Positions 7,424 through 15,646 of a stretch of 38,818 nucleotides of DNA are shown piece after piece. The DNA is from Vicingus serpentipes (GTDB lineage: Bacteria; Bacteroidota; Bacteroidia; Flavobacteriales_E; Vicingaceae): positions 1 to 38,818 of the forward strand of contig JAGFIT010000078.1 in assembly GCA_024103385.1 (NCBI GenBank). Direction: 5' to 3'. Position numbers and translations under genes: made by a program. The notes beneath the pieces were generated by a model, which made no database searches, was not told where the DNA came from, and saw only the letters and a program-made list of their open reading frames with translations. Numbering within the stretch: the first letter of the stretch is position 1; every line of letters begins with the position of its first letter.

Positions 7424-8682
7424 TGATAAAGGCCAACGATAAAAATTTGAGTAGCTGGATACCTGTCCCTGAAAACTCAGATTTCCCTATTCAAAATATC
7501 CCTTTTGGTGTTTTTAAAGCTAAAGATGGTAACATTGGTGTTGCTACGCGAATTGGTGATACTGTTATTGATTTGTTTAAAGTAGGTCAACTCGATTATT
7601 TTTCAATTGATGCAGCTGTTTTCAATAGTGATAAATTGAATAAATTGATGCGACTAGGAAAACAAGCTACTCGAAAACTTCGCGATGAAATTTCGGCTGT
7701 TTTTAATACAGAGAATCAAGAAGCGAAAAATAATAGCGCTCTTAAAGAAACTTTCTACAACATTAATGAGGTAGAAATGTTAATGCCTATTGAAGTAGGT
7801 GATTACACCGATTTTTACTCGAGTGAACAACATGCTTATAACGTAGGTTGTATGTTTAGAGACCCTAACAATGCATTGTTACCGAATTGGAAACACATTC
7901 CTGTAGGTTATCATGGAAGAGCTTCTTCTATTATTGCTTCTGGAGTTCCTATTCATCGTCCAAAAGGGCAACAAAAACCTAATGATAATGAGCCTCCGGT
8001 ATTTGGTCCGTGTAAATTATTGGATTTTGAATTGGAAGTTGCTTTTATTACGTACGATGGGAAACCTCTTGGTGAATCTATTTCTACTAAAGAAGCTGAC
8101 GATTATATTTTTGGGATGTGTTTGTTTAACGATTGGAGTGCAAGAGATATTCAGAAATGGGAATATGTACCCCTTGGTCCGTTCTTAGCAAAAAACTTTG
8201 CTTCATCTATGTCTCCTTGGATTGTTACTTTAGATGCTTTAGAACCTTTTAGAACAGAAAGTACTGTTCAAGATCCTGAAGTATTCGATTATTTAAAGTT
8301 TGAAGGAAACAAAAATATTGACATTAATCTGCAAGTAGCCATTCAACCTGAAGGTACTGATGAGGCTGTTGTTTCCAATTCTAACTACAAATACATGTAT
8401 TGGAACATGAACCAACAATTGGCACACCACACCATTAACGGTTGTAATATTAAAGCTGGAGACATGATGGCTTCAGGCACTATCTCTGGTAATGACGAAA
8501 GTGCTTATGGCTCGATGTTAGAAATATCATGGAAAGGAACAAAGTCGGTGACTATGGCTGATGGTACTGAACGTAAGTTTATTGCGGATAACGATACGGT
8601 GATCATGAGAGGACACTCTGAAAAAGATGGCGTGAGAGTTGGGTTTGGTGAAGTAGTCACTAAGGTATTACCTGCTAAATAA
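7423..8682 (+). CDS. fahA: Fumarylacetoacetase
   Basis: 419 residues. It hydrolyses 4-fumarylacetoacetate to fumarate and acetoacetate, the last step of the tyrosine/homogentisate pathway. Recognisable are the N-terminal SH3-like domain (NIPFGVFKAKDGNIGVATRI), YHGRASSI, the metal-binding LDFELEVAFI (two Glu), FNDWSARDIQKWEYVPLGPF (Asp ligand), and GDMMASGTISG near the C-terminus. Length agrees with the eukaryote-like bacterial FAH class. It starts inside the glyA stop codon. Other tyrosine-degradation genes (hpd, hmgA) are not in this window. It is followed by a strong hairpin shared with the convergent M48 gene. Confidence 0.96.
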   Translation: MIKANDKNLSSWIPVPENSDFPIQNIPFGVFKAKDGNIGVATRIGDTVIDLFKVGQLDYFSIDAAVFNSDKLNKLMRLGKQATRKLRDEISAVFNTENQEAKNNSALKETFYNINEVEMLMPIEVGDYTDFYSSEQHAYNVGCMFRDPNNALLPNWKHIPVGYHGRASSIIASGVPIHRPKGQQKPNDNEPPVFGPCKLLDFELEVAFITYDGKPLGESISTKEADDYIFGMCLFNDWSARDIQKWEYVPLGPFLAKNFASSMSPWIVTLDALEPFRTESTVQDPEVFDYLKFEGNKNIDINLQVAIQPEGTDEAVVSNSNYKYMYWNMNQQLAHHTINGCNIKAGDMMASGTISGNDESAYGSMLEISWKGTKSVTMADGTERKFIADNDTVIMRGHSEKDGVRVGFGEVVTKVLPAK

Positions 8683-8688
8683 AAAGTT

Positions 8689-8727
8689 AAAAACATCATC
8701 AGAATAAATAACTTTGATGATGTTTTT
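8689..8727. terminator. Bidirectional terminator between fahA and the M48 protease gene
   Basis: AAAAACATCATC (8689-8700) pairs with GATGATGTTTTT (8716-8727), a 12-bp stem with a 15-nt loop. A-runs and T-runs on both sides let it serve both convergent transcripts. It overlaps the stop codon of the minus-strand gene by two bases. Confidence 0.8.
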
Positions 8728-9532
8728 ATTCATTTAATGAAGCTTTTAAATTATCCCAGTTTATACTTATCGGTTTATCTATAAACTTCTTTTTACATTT
8801 ATATTCATTCGCTTTTTTGATTCTAGAATTGATGTTCGGATGTGTGGAAAAAATATCCATGCCATCTATCATCTCATAATTTTTACTTCTAATCTTTTCA
8901 AAAAAAGAAGCAAAGTATTTAGGGGATATACTTGATTTTTCCATCAATCTCAAACCAAAATCATCCGCTTCAGCCTCCATTTGTCTATCGAATTCTAAAG
9001 AAAGTGAAGAGGATAAAACATCTATAATAATACTTGCATCACCTCCTGTAAGAATAGAAAATAGAATGGTCATTCCAAATTCTTTTGCCAATTTTGAAAC
9101 AACATGCCTTCTCTCCACATGACCTATTTCATGACAAAGAACAGCAGCAACTTCCTCTGGTGAATCAGAAGCTTGAATTAATCCTTTAAAAATTAAAATA
9201 TTTCCTCCAGGTAGAGTAATGGCGTTTACTTGTGGGTTATTCACTAATAAGATAGTGTATTCATAATCGGTGTTACCTATATTTTCAAGTAATCTTTTTT
9301 TTAAAATATTCAATGATGAATCAACAAGAGAAGTCTCTATAGCTTTATAGTTTTGGTCTCCTTTAGCAAGACTCTCCATTAACAAGTCTCCTAAAGCTTC
9401 CTCATTTTCAATAGATAACTCCATCGAGGATTTATCTGGAAAAATGTCAATATAAATAAAAAGTAGCCACACCAATGAAAATGCGCCTATAACATAAATA
9501 ATATCTTTTAAAATTGATGTTTTCAAAATCAA
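8726..9532 (-). CDS. Membrane-anchored M48 family metalloprotease
   Basis: 268 residues. One N-terminal membrane segment (about residues 10-30, DIIYVIGAFSLVWLLFIYID) is followed by an M48 peptidase domain with the zinc motif HEIGH at 134-138 (HEIGHVERRH) and the third-ligand region EAEADDFGLRLM near residue 190. The Asn-Pro-His-like substrate groove end STHPNINSRI is also present. Relatives (BepA/LoiP, Oma1-like) degrade misassembled membrane or outer membrane proteins. It is the last gene of a minus-strand operon, overlapping the upstream DUF4870 gene by four bases (ATGA). Localisation to the inner membrane with a periplasmic catalytic domain is inferred. Confidence 0.9.
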   Translation of the reverse strand: MILKTSILKDIIYVIGAFSLVWLLFIYIDIFPDKSSMELSIENEEALGDLLMESLAKGDQNYKAIETSLVDSSLNILKKRLLENIGNTDYEYTILLVNNPQVNAITLPGGNILIFKGLIQASDSPEEVAAVLCHEIGHVERRHVVSKLAKEFGMTILFSILTGGDASIIIDVLSSSLSLEFDRQMEAEADDFGLRLMEKSSISPKYFASFFEKIRSKNYEMIDGMDIFSTHPNINSRIKKANEYKCKKKFIDKPISINWDNLKASLNE

Positions 9533-10032
9533 AAAGGAGGTTGATTAACTACTTTCTTCTCCTCATTCTCATTTCCTCCATTTTTTATAGTAAATACCTG
9601 CAAGTAAGCAATTTTTCCAAATAACAAAAAGTAGTACATCTTTCCTTTTCTTGCTTTTAATGCGGCTATTAAACTAAATACAAAATAAATCAAATTTGCT
9701 ACGATAGTGGCAATTAAATATCCTTTGTATATGTCATTAAATTCATATCCTCTAAACCAAATCCCTATCGTCCAAAACACTAACACTGCATTTAAAACAG
9801 TTGTAGGTATTTGTGAATAAAGTGATTGTAAAGAATGAAAGTAGACAAATCGACTCTTATTTTTATTTACATAAAAATAAATCAATGCTGCAATCAAATT
9901 AATTATTGGCAGCGGGAGTCCCGCTGCCAATGCTGCAAACATCATTAAATATGCTCCCATTGCATCCTCTTTCTCTCTTAAAGGAATATCTTCTGGTTGA
10001 GGAACATCATACATTTTCACATTATCCATCAT
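9529..10032 (-). CDS. DUF4870 (Tic20-like) multi-pass membrane protein
   Basis: 167 residues with about four hydrophobic segments: LMMFAALAAGLPLPIINLIA, the ALIYFYVNK region, a segment around TTVLNAVLVFWTIGIWF, and IATIVANLIYFVFSLIAA. The sequence SRFVYFHSLQSLYSQ resembles the conserved 'V.FH..QSL' signature of DUF4870/Tic20-like proteins. Function of the family is not established. It lies in the middle of the operon: 22 bp after the DUF4389 gene and overlapping the M48 gene by four bases. The start MMDN has two adjacent methionines and either could be used. Confidence 0.82.
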   Translation of the reverse strand: MMDNVKMYDVPQPEDIPLREKEDAMGAYLMMFAALAAGLPLPIINLIAALIYFYVNKNKSRFVYFHSLQSLYSQIPTTVLNAVLVFWTIGIWFRGYEFNDIYKGYLIATIVANLIYFVFSLIAALKARKGKMYYFLLFGKIAYLQVFTIKNGGNENEEKKVVNQPPF

Positions 10033-10054
10033 AATTCTTTATTTGCCTGTCTGT

Positions 10055-10636
10055 TTATTTACCCGAAAAAGGAGGGTAATCATCTGTCATAAAAGAAAGA
10101 TATAAATTTACACGCATAGACCATCTTAGCGTACCTACGTTAAAGTTATGCCAAGATTCTGGATAATTACCAGTAAATAAAACACTCCACCAAGCAAGAA
10201 ACCCAAGTATATAAGTAGCTATCATTCTAAAAAGCAAGACAAATCCATGTGGTAATGCACAATAAAACGCTCCAAAAAAAGCTTTTAGTAATAATGTCCC
10301 TCTACCTAAATTTTCTGGGTACGCCATATCAAAGTTTGTATATTCATCAGTACCATTAAGTCCAAAACTAGGATATCCATCTGATAAATTATACAATCTA
10401 GCATTCACTCTAAGACTCCATTTATTTAACTTAACTTGAAACTCAAACATACTTTGGGGATACCTACCTGTAAATAAAATTGACCAAAAAGCAATGAAAG
10501 TATATATGGAAGAAACTATTCCAAATAGCGCCAACAAAAATACATGAGGCAACATTATATAAAAAACTCCAAAAAAGGAACGCAATAACAATTCTCCTCG
10601 TGAGTAAGAATCTTGTTTTTTGACTTCTAAAATCAT
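10055..10636 (-). CDS. Tandem DUF4389 membrane protein
   Basis: 193 residues made of two copies of the same unit. Copy one (about 10-95) contains LRSFFGVFYIMLPHVFLL, FWSILFTGRYPQSM and WSLRVNARLYNLSDGYPSFG. Copy two (about 110-193) contains LKAFFGAFYCALPHGFVL, WWSVLFTGNYPESW and WSMRVNLYLSFMTDDYPPF. Each copy has two membrane segments and the 'LFTG.YP' motif typical of DUF4389. No function is known. It is the promoter-proximal gene of the minus-strand operon with DUF4870 and M48. About 206 bp separate it from the M61 gene, with no obvious -7 box found. Confidence 0.82.
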   Translation of the reverse strand: MILEVKKQDSYSRGELLLRSFFGVFYIMLPHVFLLALFGIVSSIYTFIAFWSILFTGRYPQSMFEFQVKLNKWSLRVNARLYNLSDGYPSFGLNGTDEYTNFDMAYPENLGRGTLLLKAFFGAFYCALPHGFVLLFRMIATYILGFLAWWSVLFTGNYPESWHNFNVGTLRWSMRVNLYLSFMTDDYPPFSGK

Positions 10637-10842
10637 AATTATAAAATTTAGTTAAACATTAATTTAATTAGTTAAGCCAATATATTAAGATTAACTCCAC
10701 TCAACAAATTTTATCGATAGTTATTTACTAACAATCTATTATAAAATCAGGTTTATCGAAGATAAATAATATCGGAATTCTTAATAAAAAAGGATATACG
10801 ATTGACAAACATTAATTGTTAATAAATCAGAAGATTAAAGTA

Positions 10843-12552
10843 TTATTTACTCCAAGCTTTAAAATTTTCAGATTCATCACCTTTTTTCACGATCGAATAT
10901 TTTTTAAAATAAACAACATCACTTGTTGATAATGTAATCCGCTCAATAACTCCCAATTCTCTTTTTACCGATAAAGTAATTTCTTCGTTTTTAAAATAAT
11001 TCGTCCAAGCTGTTAAGTCATTATTCACTTTTACTCCATTTACTGCAATCACCTCATCATTGATACTTAATCCATTGGCTTCTGCAACAGAATCTGGATA
11101 AACACTTTCTATCAAACATTTAGAAAACTCATAATTTACCGTGAACCCTAAAGCAGCTTCATTGTGTTTGGAAGATGGCTCTATTTTTAATTCACACCCT
11201 ATATAAGCTAAACTTTCTTTTAATTTTTCTGTATAATCTACTGCGCCATGAATGTAGTTGTTGTATATCTCATCATAAGATTGTCCCGCAACTTGTTCCA
11301 CAACGTTTTTATAATCTTGATCAGAAACCCCTACTCCATTTTTAGCGTAATTGGTATACAATAATTTCATCACATCACTCAATGACTTTTGATTGTTAGT
11401 ACATTTTAAAATAAATACATCAGTCATAAAAGCAATCAATGCTCCCTCGGTATAAATAGACCCTTTTCTTCCTGGAGTTCCTGCAACGTAACCATCTAAC
11501 CAAGTATCAAAAGAAGATTGGGCTACCGAATAATTATTCACTCCAAAGTTGTTATAATGTTTTTCTAATAGGTTATCAAAAGTCTTAGTATATTCTTTCC
11601 AATCAAAAACCCTTGAGGTCAATAAAAATTTATCTCCAAAATATGTTGTAACCCCTTCATCTAAATACCCCATTACGGTATAATTTTCTTGAGTATAATC
11701 ATAAGGATGCATTTCTATCGGTCGAATCTGTTTCACATTCCATGTATGGTATAATTCATGTGAACTAACTCCTAACAAATTGTTGTAACGTCCTTCTTTT
11801 AACATCACACTATATGATGGACCTAAAGAAATTACCGTAGAATTAGTGTGTTCTACTCCATGATAGGTTTCGTAAGTCAATATCTGAAACAAAAAATGAT
11901 ATTCTTTAACGGGAAATTCTCCAAATGCCTGAATTTGAGCATGAGCAAATTTTCTAAAATCAGTTTCTAACTGTTTCCAATCAGGTTTACATTCTCCCTG
12001 AAACCATAAGTGAAACTTTACCCCACACTCGTTAAAGTTATGGTTTTGTAATGAATCACTTGCTATAAAAGGGCAATCTACTAATTCATGAAAATCAGCA
12101 CAAAGAAATTGATGTTTACGTGTTTCTTTTAATCCAGAAGCTATTTTATAATTAGTGGGTATTTTTAATTCCAACTCACACTCCTCGTTGATTCTTTCAG
12201 GGACATACAAAAAACAATTTATACCATTCACATACAATTGTTTGCTATCCAAATAAGAAGAGCCTGCATTAATTTCATTAGCAAAATAGTTGTATTTAAT
12301 ATGAATCTGATTGGCCTTCCCAGCAGTTACTTCCCATAAATCTTTCTTTATTTTTTTTGAGAAAAGTACATTTCCTTTTTCATCAGATGCCTCCCATTTT
12401 TGAACATTTTTAGCAAAATTCGCCAACTCATATCTTCCCGGTCTCCATGCAGGTAGTTGTACTTGCAATGTATCAGCATCTACATTGTCAATTATATACT
12501 CTATGTCGATGTAATGATTATTCGGCTTTTCGTAGGAAACAATATATTTCAT
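10843..12552 (-). CDS. M61 family peptidase (glycyl aminopeptidase-like) with PDZ domain
   Basis: 569 residues. An N-terminal beta-rich M61 domain (LPAWRPGRYELANFAKNVQ) is followed by a gluzincin catalytic domain with HELYH at about residues 264-268 (SSHELYHTWNVKQIRP) and the downstream glutamate in GYLDEGVTTYFGD. A C-terminal PDZ domain (about 475-540, with SVYPDSVAEANGLSINDEVIAVNG split over its core) completes the family architecture. No signal peptide is visible, so it is predicted to be cytoplasmic unless the start is wrong. Related enzymes act as aminopeptidases with a preference for Gly/Ala. Monocistronic and divergent from lpdA. Confidence 0.93.
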   Translation of the reverse strand: MKYIVSYEKPNNHYIDIEYIIDNVDADTLQVQLPAWRPGRYELANFAKNVQKWEASDEKGNVLFSKKIKKDLWEVTAGKANQIHIKYNYFANEINAGSSYLDSKQLYVNGINCFLYVPERINEECELELKIPTNYKIASGLKETRKHQFLCADFHELVDCPFIASDSLQNHNFNECGVKFHLWFQGECKPDWKQLETDFRKFAHAQIQAFGEFPVKEYHFLFQILTYETYHGVEHTNSTVISLGPSYSVMLKEGRYNNLLGVSSHELYHTWNVKQIRPIEMHPYDYTQENYTVMGYLDEGVTTYFGDKFLLTSRVFDWKEYTKTFDNLLEKHYNNFGVNNYSVAQSSFDTWLDGYVAGTPGRKGSIYTEGALIAFMTDVFILKCTNNQKSLSDVMKLLYTNYAKNGVGVSDQDYKNVVEQVAGQSYDEIYNNYIHGAVDYTEKLKESLAYIGCELKIEPSSKHNEAALGFTVNYEFSKCLIESVYPDSVAEANGLSINDEVIAVNGVKVNNDLTAWTNYFKNEEITLSVKRELGVIERITLSTSDVVYFKKYSIVKKGDESENFKAWSK

Positions 12553-12575
12553 TCTTTGATTTTAAAAAATTAAAA

Positions 12576-12583
12576 CAAAGTTA
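12576..12583 (-). promoter_or_regulatory. Candidate -7 box for the M61 gene
   Basis: Read on the minus strand, TAACTTTG fits TAnnTTTG exactly and lies 23 bp before the M61 start. A TTG on the minus strand at 12608-12610 is 24 bp away, slightly beyond the usual spacing. Confidence 0.45.
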
Positions 12584-12637
12584 TAGTTCTTATTTAACTT
12601 AATCACTCAATCATTTAATTACTTAAGCAACTTTTAT

Positions 12638-12645
12638 TAAATTCG
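12638..12645 (+). promoter_or_regulatory. Candidate -7 box for lpdA (TAAATTCG variant)
   Basis: TAAATTCG differs from TAnnTTTG at one base and is 36 bp before the lpdA start. The 12-mer TTAAATTCGCAT containing it recurs at 32412-32423, upstream of the beta-helix gene. Confidence 0.4.
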
Positions 12646-12681
12646 CATCTTAGTTACGGATTATAATTTAAACATTAAGAT

Positions 12682-14070
12682 ATGAGTTACGATATTATTG
12701 TAGTAGGTAGTGGGCCTGGTGGTTATGTTGCAGCTATTAGAGCTTCTCAATTAGGTTTAAAAACTGCGGTTATTGAAAGAGCAGAACTAGGTGGAATTTG
12801 CTTGAACTGGGGATGTATCCCTACAAAGGCATTGTTGAAAAGCGCTAATGTTTTTGAATACATCAATCACGCTGCTGATTATGGAATAAAAATTAAAGGT
12901 GCCGATGCTGATTTTCCTGCTATTGTAAAAAGAAGTAGAGATGTTGCTGAAGGAATGAGTAATGGTATTCAATTCTTAATGAAGAAAAATAAAATTGATG
13001 TTATCAACGGTACTGCTAAAGTAAAAGCAGGAAAAAAAGTAGATGTTACTGATGATAAAGGGAAAGTAACTGAGTATGCAGCTAACAATATTGTTATTGC
13101 TACTGGTGCTCGATCTAGAGAACTACCTAATTTACCACAAGACGGAAAAAAGATTATTGGATATAGAGAAGCTTTAACACTTCCTAAATTGCCTAAAAAA
13201 ATGGTAGTTGTTGGTTCTGGAGCTATTGGTGTTGAGTTTGCTTACTTCTACAATGCCATGGGTGTTGAAGTAACTATAGTTGAATTTATGGATAACATTG
13301 TTCCTATTGAAGATGAAGATGTATCTAAACAACTAGGTCGTTCTTTCAAAAAATCAGGAATTAAGGTAATGACGTCTTCATCTGTAGAAAGTGTTGATAC
13401 CAAAGGTGCTGGATGTAAAGTTTTAGTGAAAACCAAAAAAGGAGAAGAAACCATTGAGTGTGATGTTGTTCTTTCTGCTGTAGGTATTAAAAGAAACATC
13501 GAAAATATTGGATTAGAAGAAGTAGGTATTGCTACTGATAAAGATATGATCTTAGTCAACGATTATTACCAAACTAACATTCCTGGATATTACGCTATTG
13601 GAGATGTTGCTCCTGGTCCGGCTTTAGCTCACGTTGCATCTGCTGAAGGTATTATTTGTGTGGAAAAAATTTCAGGTATGGATGTTGAACCTTTAGATTA
13701 TGGAAACATTCCTGGTTGTACTTACTGTGCTCCTGAAGTAGCTTCTGTTGGTATGACAGAAAAAGCAGCTATAGAAGCTGGTTATGAAATTAAAGTAGGT
13801 AAATTTCCTTTCTCAGCATCTGGTAAAGCAAGTGCTGCTGGTCACAAAGACGGTTTCGTAAAATTAATTTTTGATGCTAAATATGGTGAGCTATTAGGTG
13901 GCCACATGATTGGTGCAAATGTTACGGAAATGATTGCCGAAATTGTTGCTGTTAGAAAATTGGAAACTACCGGTCATGAGTTGATTAAAACTGTTCACCC
14001 TCACCCAACAATGAGCGAAGCAGTTATGGAAGCTGCTGCAGCTGCTTATGATGAAGTAATACACATGTAA
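12682..14070 (+). CDS. lpdA: Dihydrolipoyl dehydrogenase
   Basis: 462 residues. E3 flavoprotein that reoxidises dihydrolipoamide in 2-oxo acid dehydrogenase complexes or the glycine cleavage system, using FAD and NAD+. Seen in order: FAD-binding GSGPGGYVAAIRASQLG (residues 9-25), the redox-active disulfide in GGICLNWGCIPTKALLKS (Cys near 41 and 46), NAD-binding VVVGSGAIGVEFAYF (about 174-188), the second FAD motif YAIGDVAPGPALAHVASAEG (about 308-327), and the C-terminal catalytic HPHPTMSEAV. Length is typical. No E1/E2 genes are adjacent, so the complex it serves cannot be told from context. A repeat element and a terminator follow. Confidence 0.96.
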   Translation: MSYDIIVVGSGPGGYVAAIRASQLGLKTAVIERAELGGICLNWGCIPTKALLKSANVFEYINHAADYGIKIKGADADFPAIVKRSRDVAEGMSNGIQFLMKKNKIDVINGTAKVKAGKKVDVTDDKGKVTEYAANNIVIATGARSRELPNLPQDGKKIIGYREALTLPKLPKKMVVVGSGAIGVEFAYFYNAMGVEVTIVEFMDNIVPIEDEDVSKQLGRSFKKSGIKVMTSSSVESVDTKGAGCKVLVKTKKGEETIECDVVLSAVGIKRNIENIGLEEVGIATDKDMILVNDYYQTNIPGYYAIGDVAPGPALAHVASAEGIICVEKISGMDVEPLDYGNIPGCTYCAPEVASVGMTEKAAIEAGYEIKVGKFPFSASGKASAAGHKDGFVKLIFDAKYGELLGGHMIGANVTEMIAEIVAVRKLETTGHELIKTVHPHPTMSEAVMEAAAAAYDEVIHM

Positions 14071-14076
14071 ATTATG

Positions 14077-14118
14077 TTGTCATACTGATTCCGATAGCTA
14101 TCGGAATGTCGAAGTATA
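14077..14118. repeat. Palindromic intergenic repeat after lpdA
   Basis: A 20-bp perfect palindrome, ATTCCGATAGCTATCGGAAT (14088-14107), is framed by TTGTCATACTG on the left and GTCGAAGTATA on the right. The outer ATACT/AGTAT also pair. It is richer in GC than its surroundings and has the look of the short dispersed repeats seen between genes in Bacteroidota. It could also act as an extra mRNA 3' hairpin. Confidence 0.55.
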
Positions 14119-14141
14119 AACATAAAAGATTATTCGTATTT

Positions 14142-14182
14142 AACCCTTTAAAAGTTTGAAACTTTTGAAGGGTTTTTATTTT
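14142..14182 (+). terminator. Rho-independent terminator of lpdA
   Basis: AACCCTTTAAAAGT pairs with ACTTTTGAAGGGTT (14-bp stem, one G-U pair, 5-nt loop), followed by TTTATTTTAT. It lies about 70 bp after the lpdA stop. Confidence 0.8.
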
Positions 14183-14211
14183 ATCTCAATTAGATTACAG
14201 ATATTTATCAC

Positions 14212-15594
14212 GTGCTTCAATACGTAAAAAAAATAAAAAGTGCCACTTGGGTTATCTTACTCCTAACCTTTATCACTACTTATAACGTGTTCAACTTAAA
14301 ACACTGGAACAAAGAAGACCGTGTTATTGCTTGGGATGTAATGAGCTATTACAGCTATCTCCCTGCTACGTTTATCTATGGAGATGTTACATTGAACCAG
14401 CCCAACGAGAACTTTGAAAAATATCATCCTACTTTTTGGTATCATCAAATCAAAGAAGGAAAAAAGGTTTTTAAAACGTCTATGGGAATGGCTATCCTTT
14501 ACGCTCCATTTTTCTTTGTAAGTCATGCATATACTGTAGCTACTTCTGGAATTGGAAATGGATTTTCTCCTCCCTACAAGTTTGCTATTTGTATGAGTAG
14601 TCTTTTTTACTTTTGCATAGGGCTCATTTTTCTAAAAAAAATACTTGAGAACTACTTTTCTAACAAAGTGGTCGCATTAACTTTGTTATTCATTGGATTA
14701 GGAACCAATCTATACTATTATGTTGTTATAGCTGTAGGTTACCCCCATAATTACCTATTTTGCCTATTAGCTATCACTATATACCTTATTCATAAATGGT
14801 ATACTATTCCTTCCTACAAAACAAGTGCTATTTTAGGATTATTATTGGGTTTAATGGTTCTTGTCCGCCCAACCATGATTTTTGTAATTCTTTTCTTTAG
14901 TTTATTTCAAGTCTACTCGTTAGACAGTTTAAAAGAAAGGCTTCTATTCTTTCAATCTCATTACCTACAAATATTCACTATTGCCTTATCTGCAATTATG
15001 ATTTGGATTCCTCAATTCATCTACTGGAAAATAGCTTCTGGAAATTACCTGTTTTACTCTTATACAGAGGAAGGTTTTTTCTTTAACGACCCTCAAATTT
15101 TCAATGCCCTATTTAGTTTTAGAAAAGGGTGGTTATTGTACACCCCCATCATGGTTTTTGCGCTGATAGGATTGGTAATGTTATTTAAGAACAAACAAAA
15201 AATAGCTTTGGGTATAACCACTACTGTTGTTGTTTATTTTTATGTAGCCAGCTGTTGGTGGGACTGGTGGTTTGGAGGTAGTTTTGGATACAGAGCAATG
15301 ATAGATATATTTCCTTTATTAGCATTTGGAATGGCTTGTTTTATTGAACAAACACTCAACTATTCCCTTCAATACAAAATTCCTATTCTTTCATTTCTTT
15401 TTTTACTATTAGGTTTTAATTTATTTCAAACCCGACAAGCACACGAAGGGTTAATCCATCATGATTCCATGACCAAAGCTGCTTATTTTAAAATATTATT
15501 TAAATTGCAATCGCAAATTACTAGAGAAGAAATTAACCCCTTATTAAAAGCACCTGATTATGAGGCAGCTAAAAGAGGAGAGAGAAATCAATAA
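14212..15594 (+). CDS. Multi-pass membrane protein, GT-C glycosyltransferase-like
   Basis: 460 residues with roughly ten membrane segments. The GTG start at 14212 is inferred because the first membrane helix (ATWVILLLTFITTYNVF) follows at once and no ATG precedes it. After the first helix comes WDVMSYYSYLPATFIYGD, an acidic first loop resembling the D-containing catalytic loop of GT-C fold transferases that use polyprenyl-phosphate sugars. A later loop has SCWWDWWFGGSFGYRAMID. No firm family assignment is possible. It sits directly upstream of the polysaccharide genes (52 bp before asnB) and after the lpdA terminator, suggesting a role in glycan assembly or protein glycosylation (inference). 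Confidence 0.65.
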   Translation: MLQYVKKIKSATWVILLLTFITTYNVFNLKHWNKEDRVIAWDVMSYYSYLPATFIYGDVTLNQPNENFEKYHPTFWYHQIKEGKKVFKTSMGMAILYAPFFFVSHAYTVATSGIGNGFSPPYKFAICMSSLFYFCIGLIFLKKILENYFSNKVVALTLLFIGLGTNLYYYVVIAVGYPHNYLFCLLAITIYLIHKWYTIPSYKTSAILGLLLGLMVLVRPTMIFVILFFSLFQVYSLDSLKERLLFFQSHYLQIFTIALSAIMIWIPQFIYWKIASGNYLFYSYTEEGFFFNDPQIFNALFSFRKGWLLYTPIMVFALIGLVMLFKNKQKIALGITTTVVVYFYVASCWWDWWFGGSFGYRAMIDIFPLLAFGMACFIEQTLNYSLQYKIPILSFLFLLLGFNLFQTRQAHEGLIHHDSMTKAAYFKILFKLQSQITREEINPLLKAPDYEAAKRGERNQ

Positions 15595-15646
15595 CTTCTA
15601 TAGCTGATAATACGTATATAAGTAAATAAAAAAGTAGTTGTAATTT

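Noticed and set aside
12787..13559. Minus-strand frames inside lpdA
   Set aside because: They are shadows of a fully conserved lpdA with no independent support.
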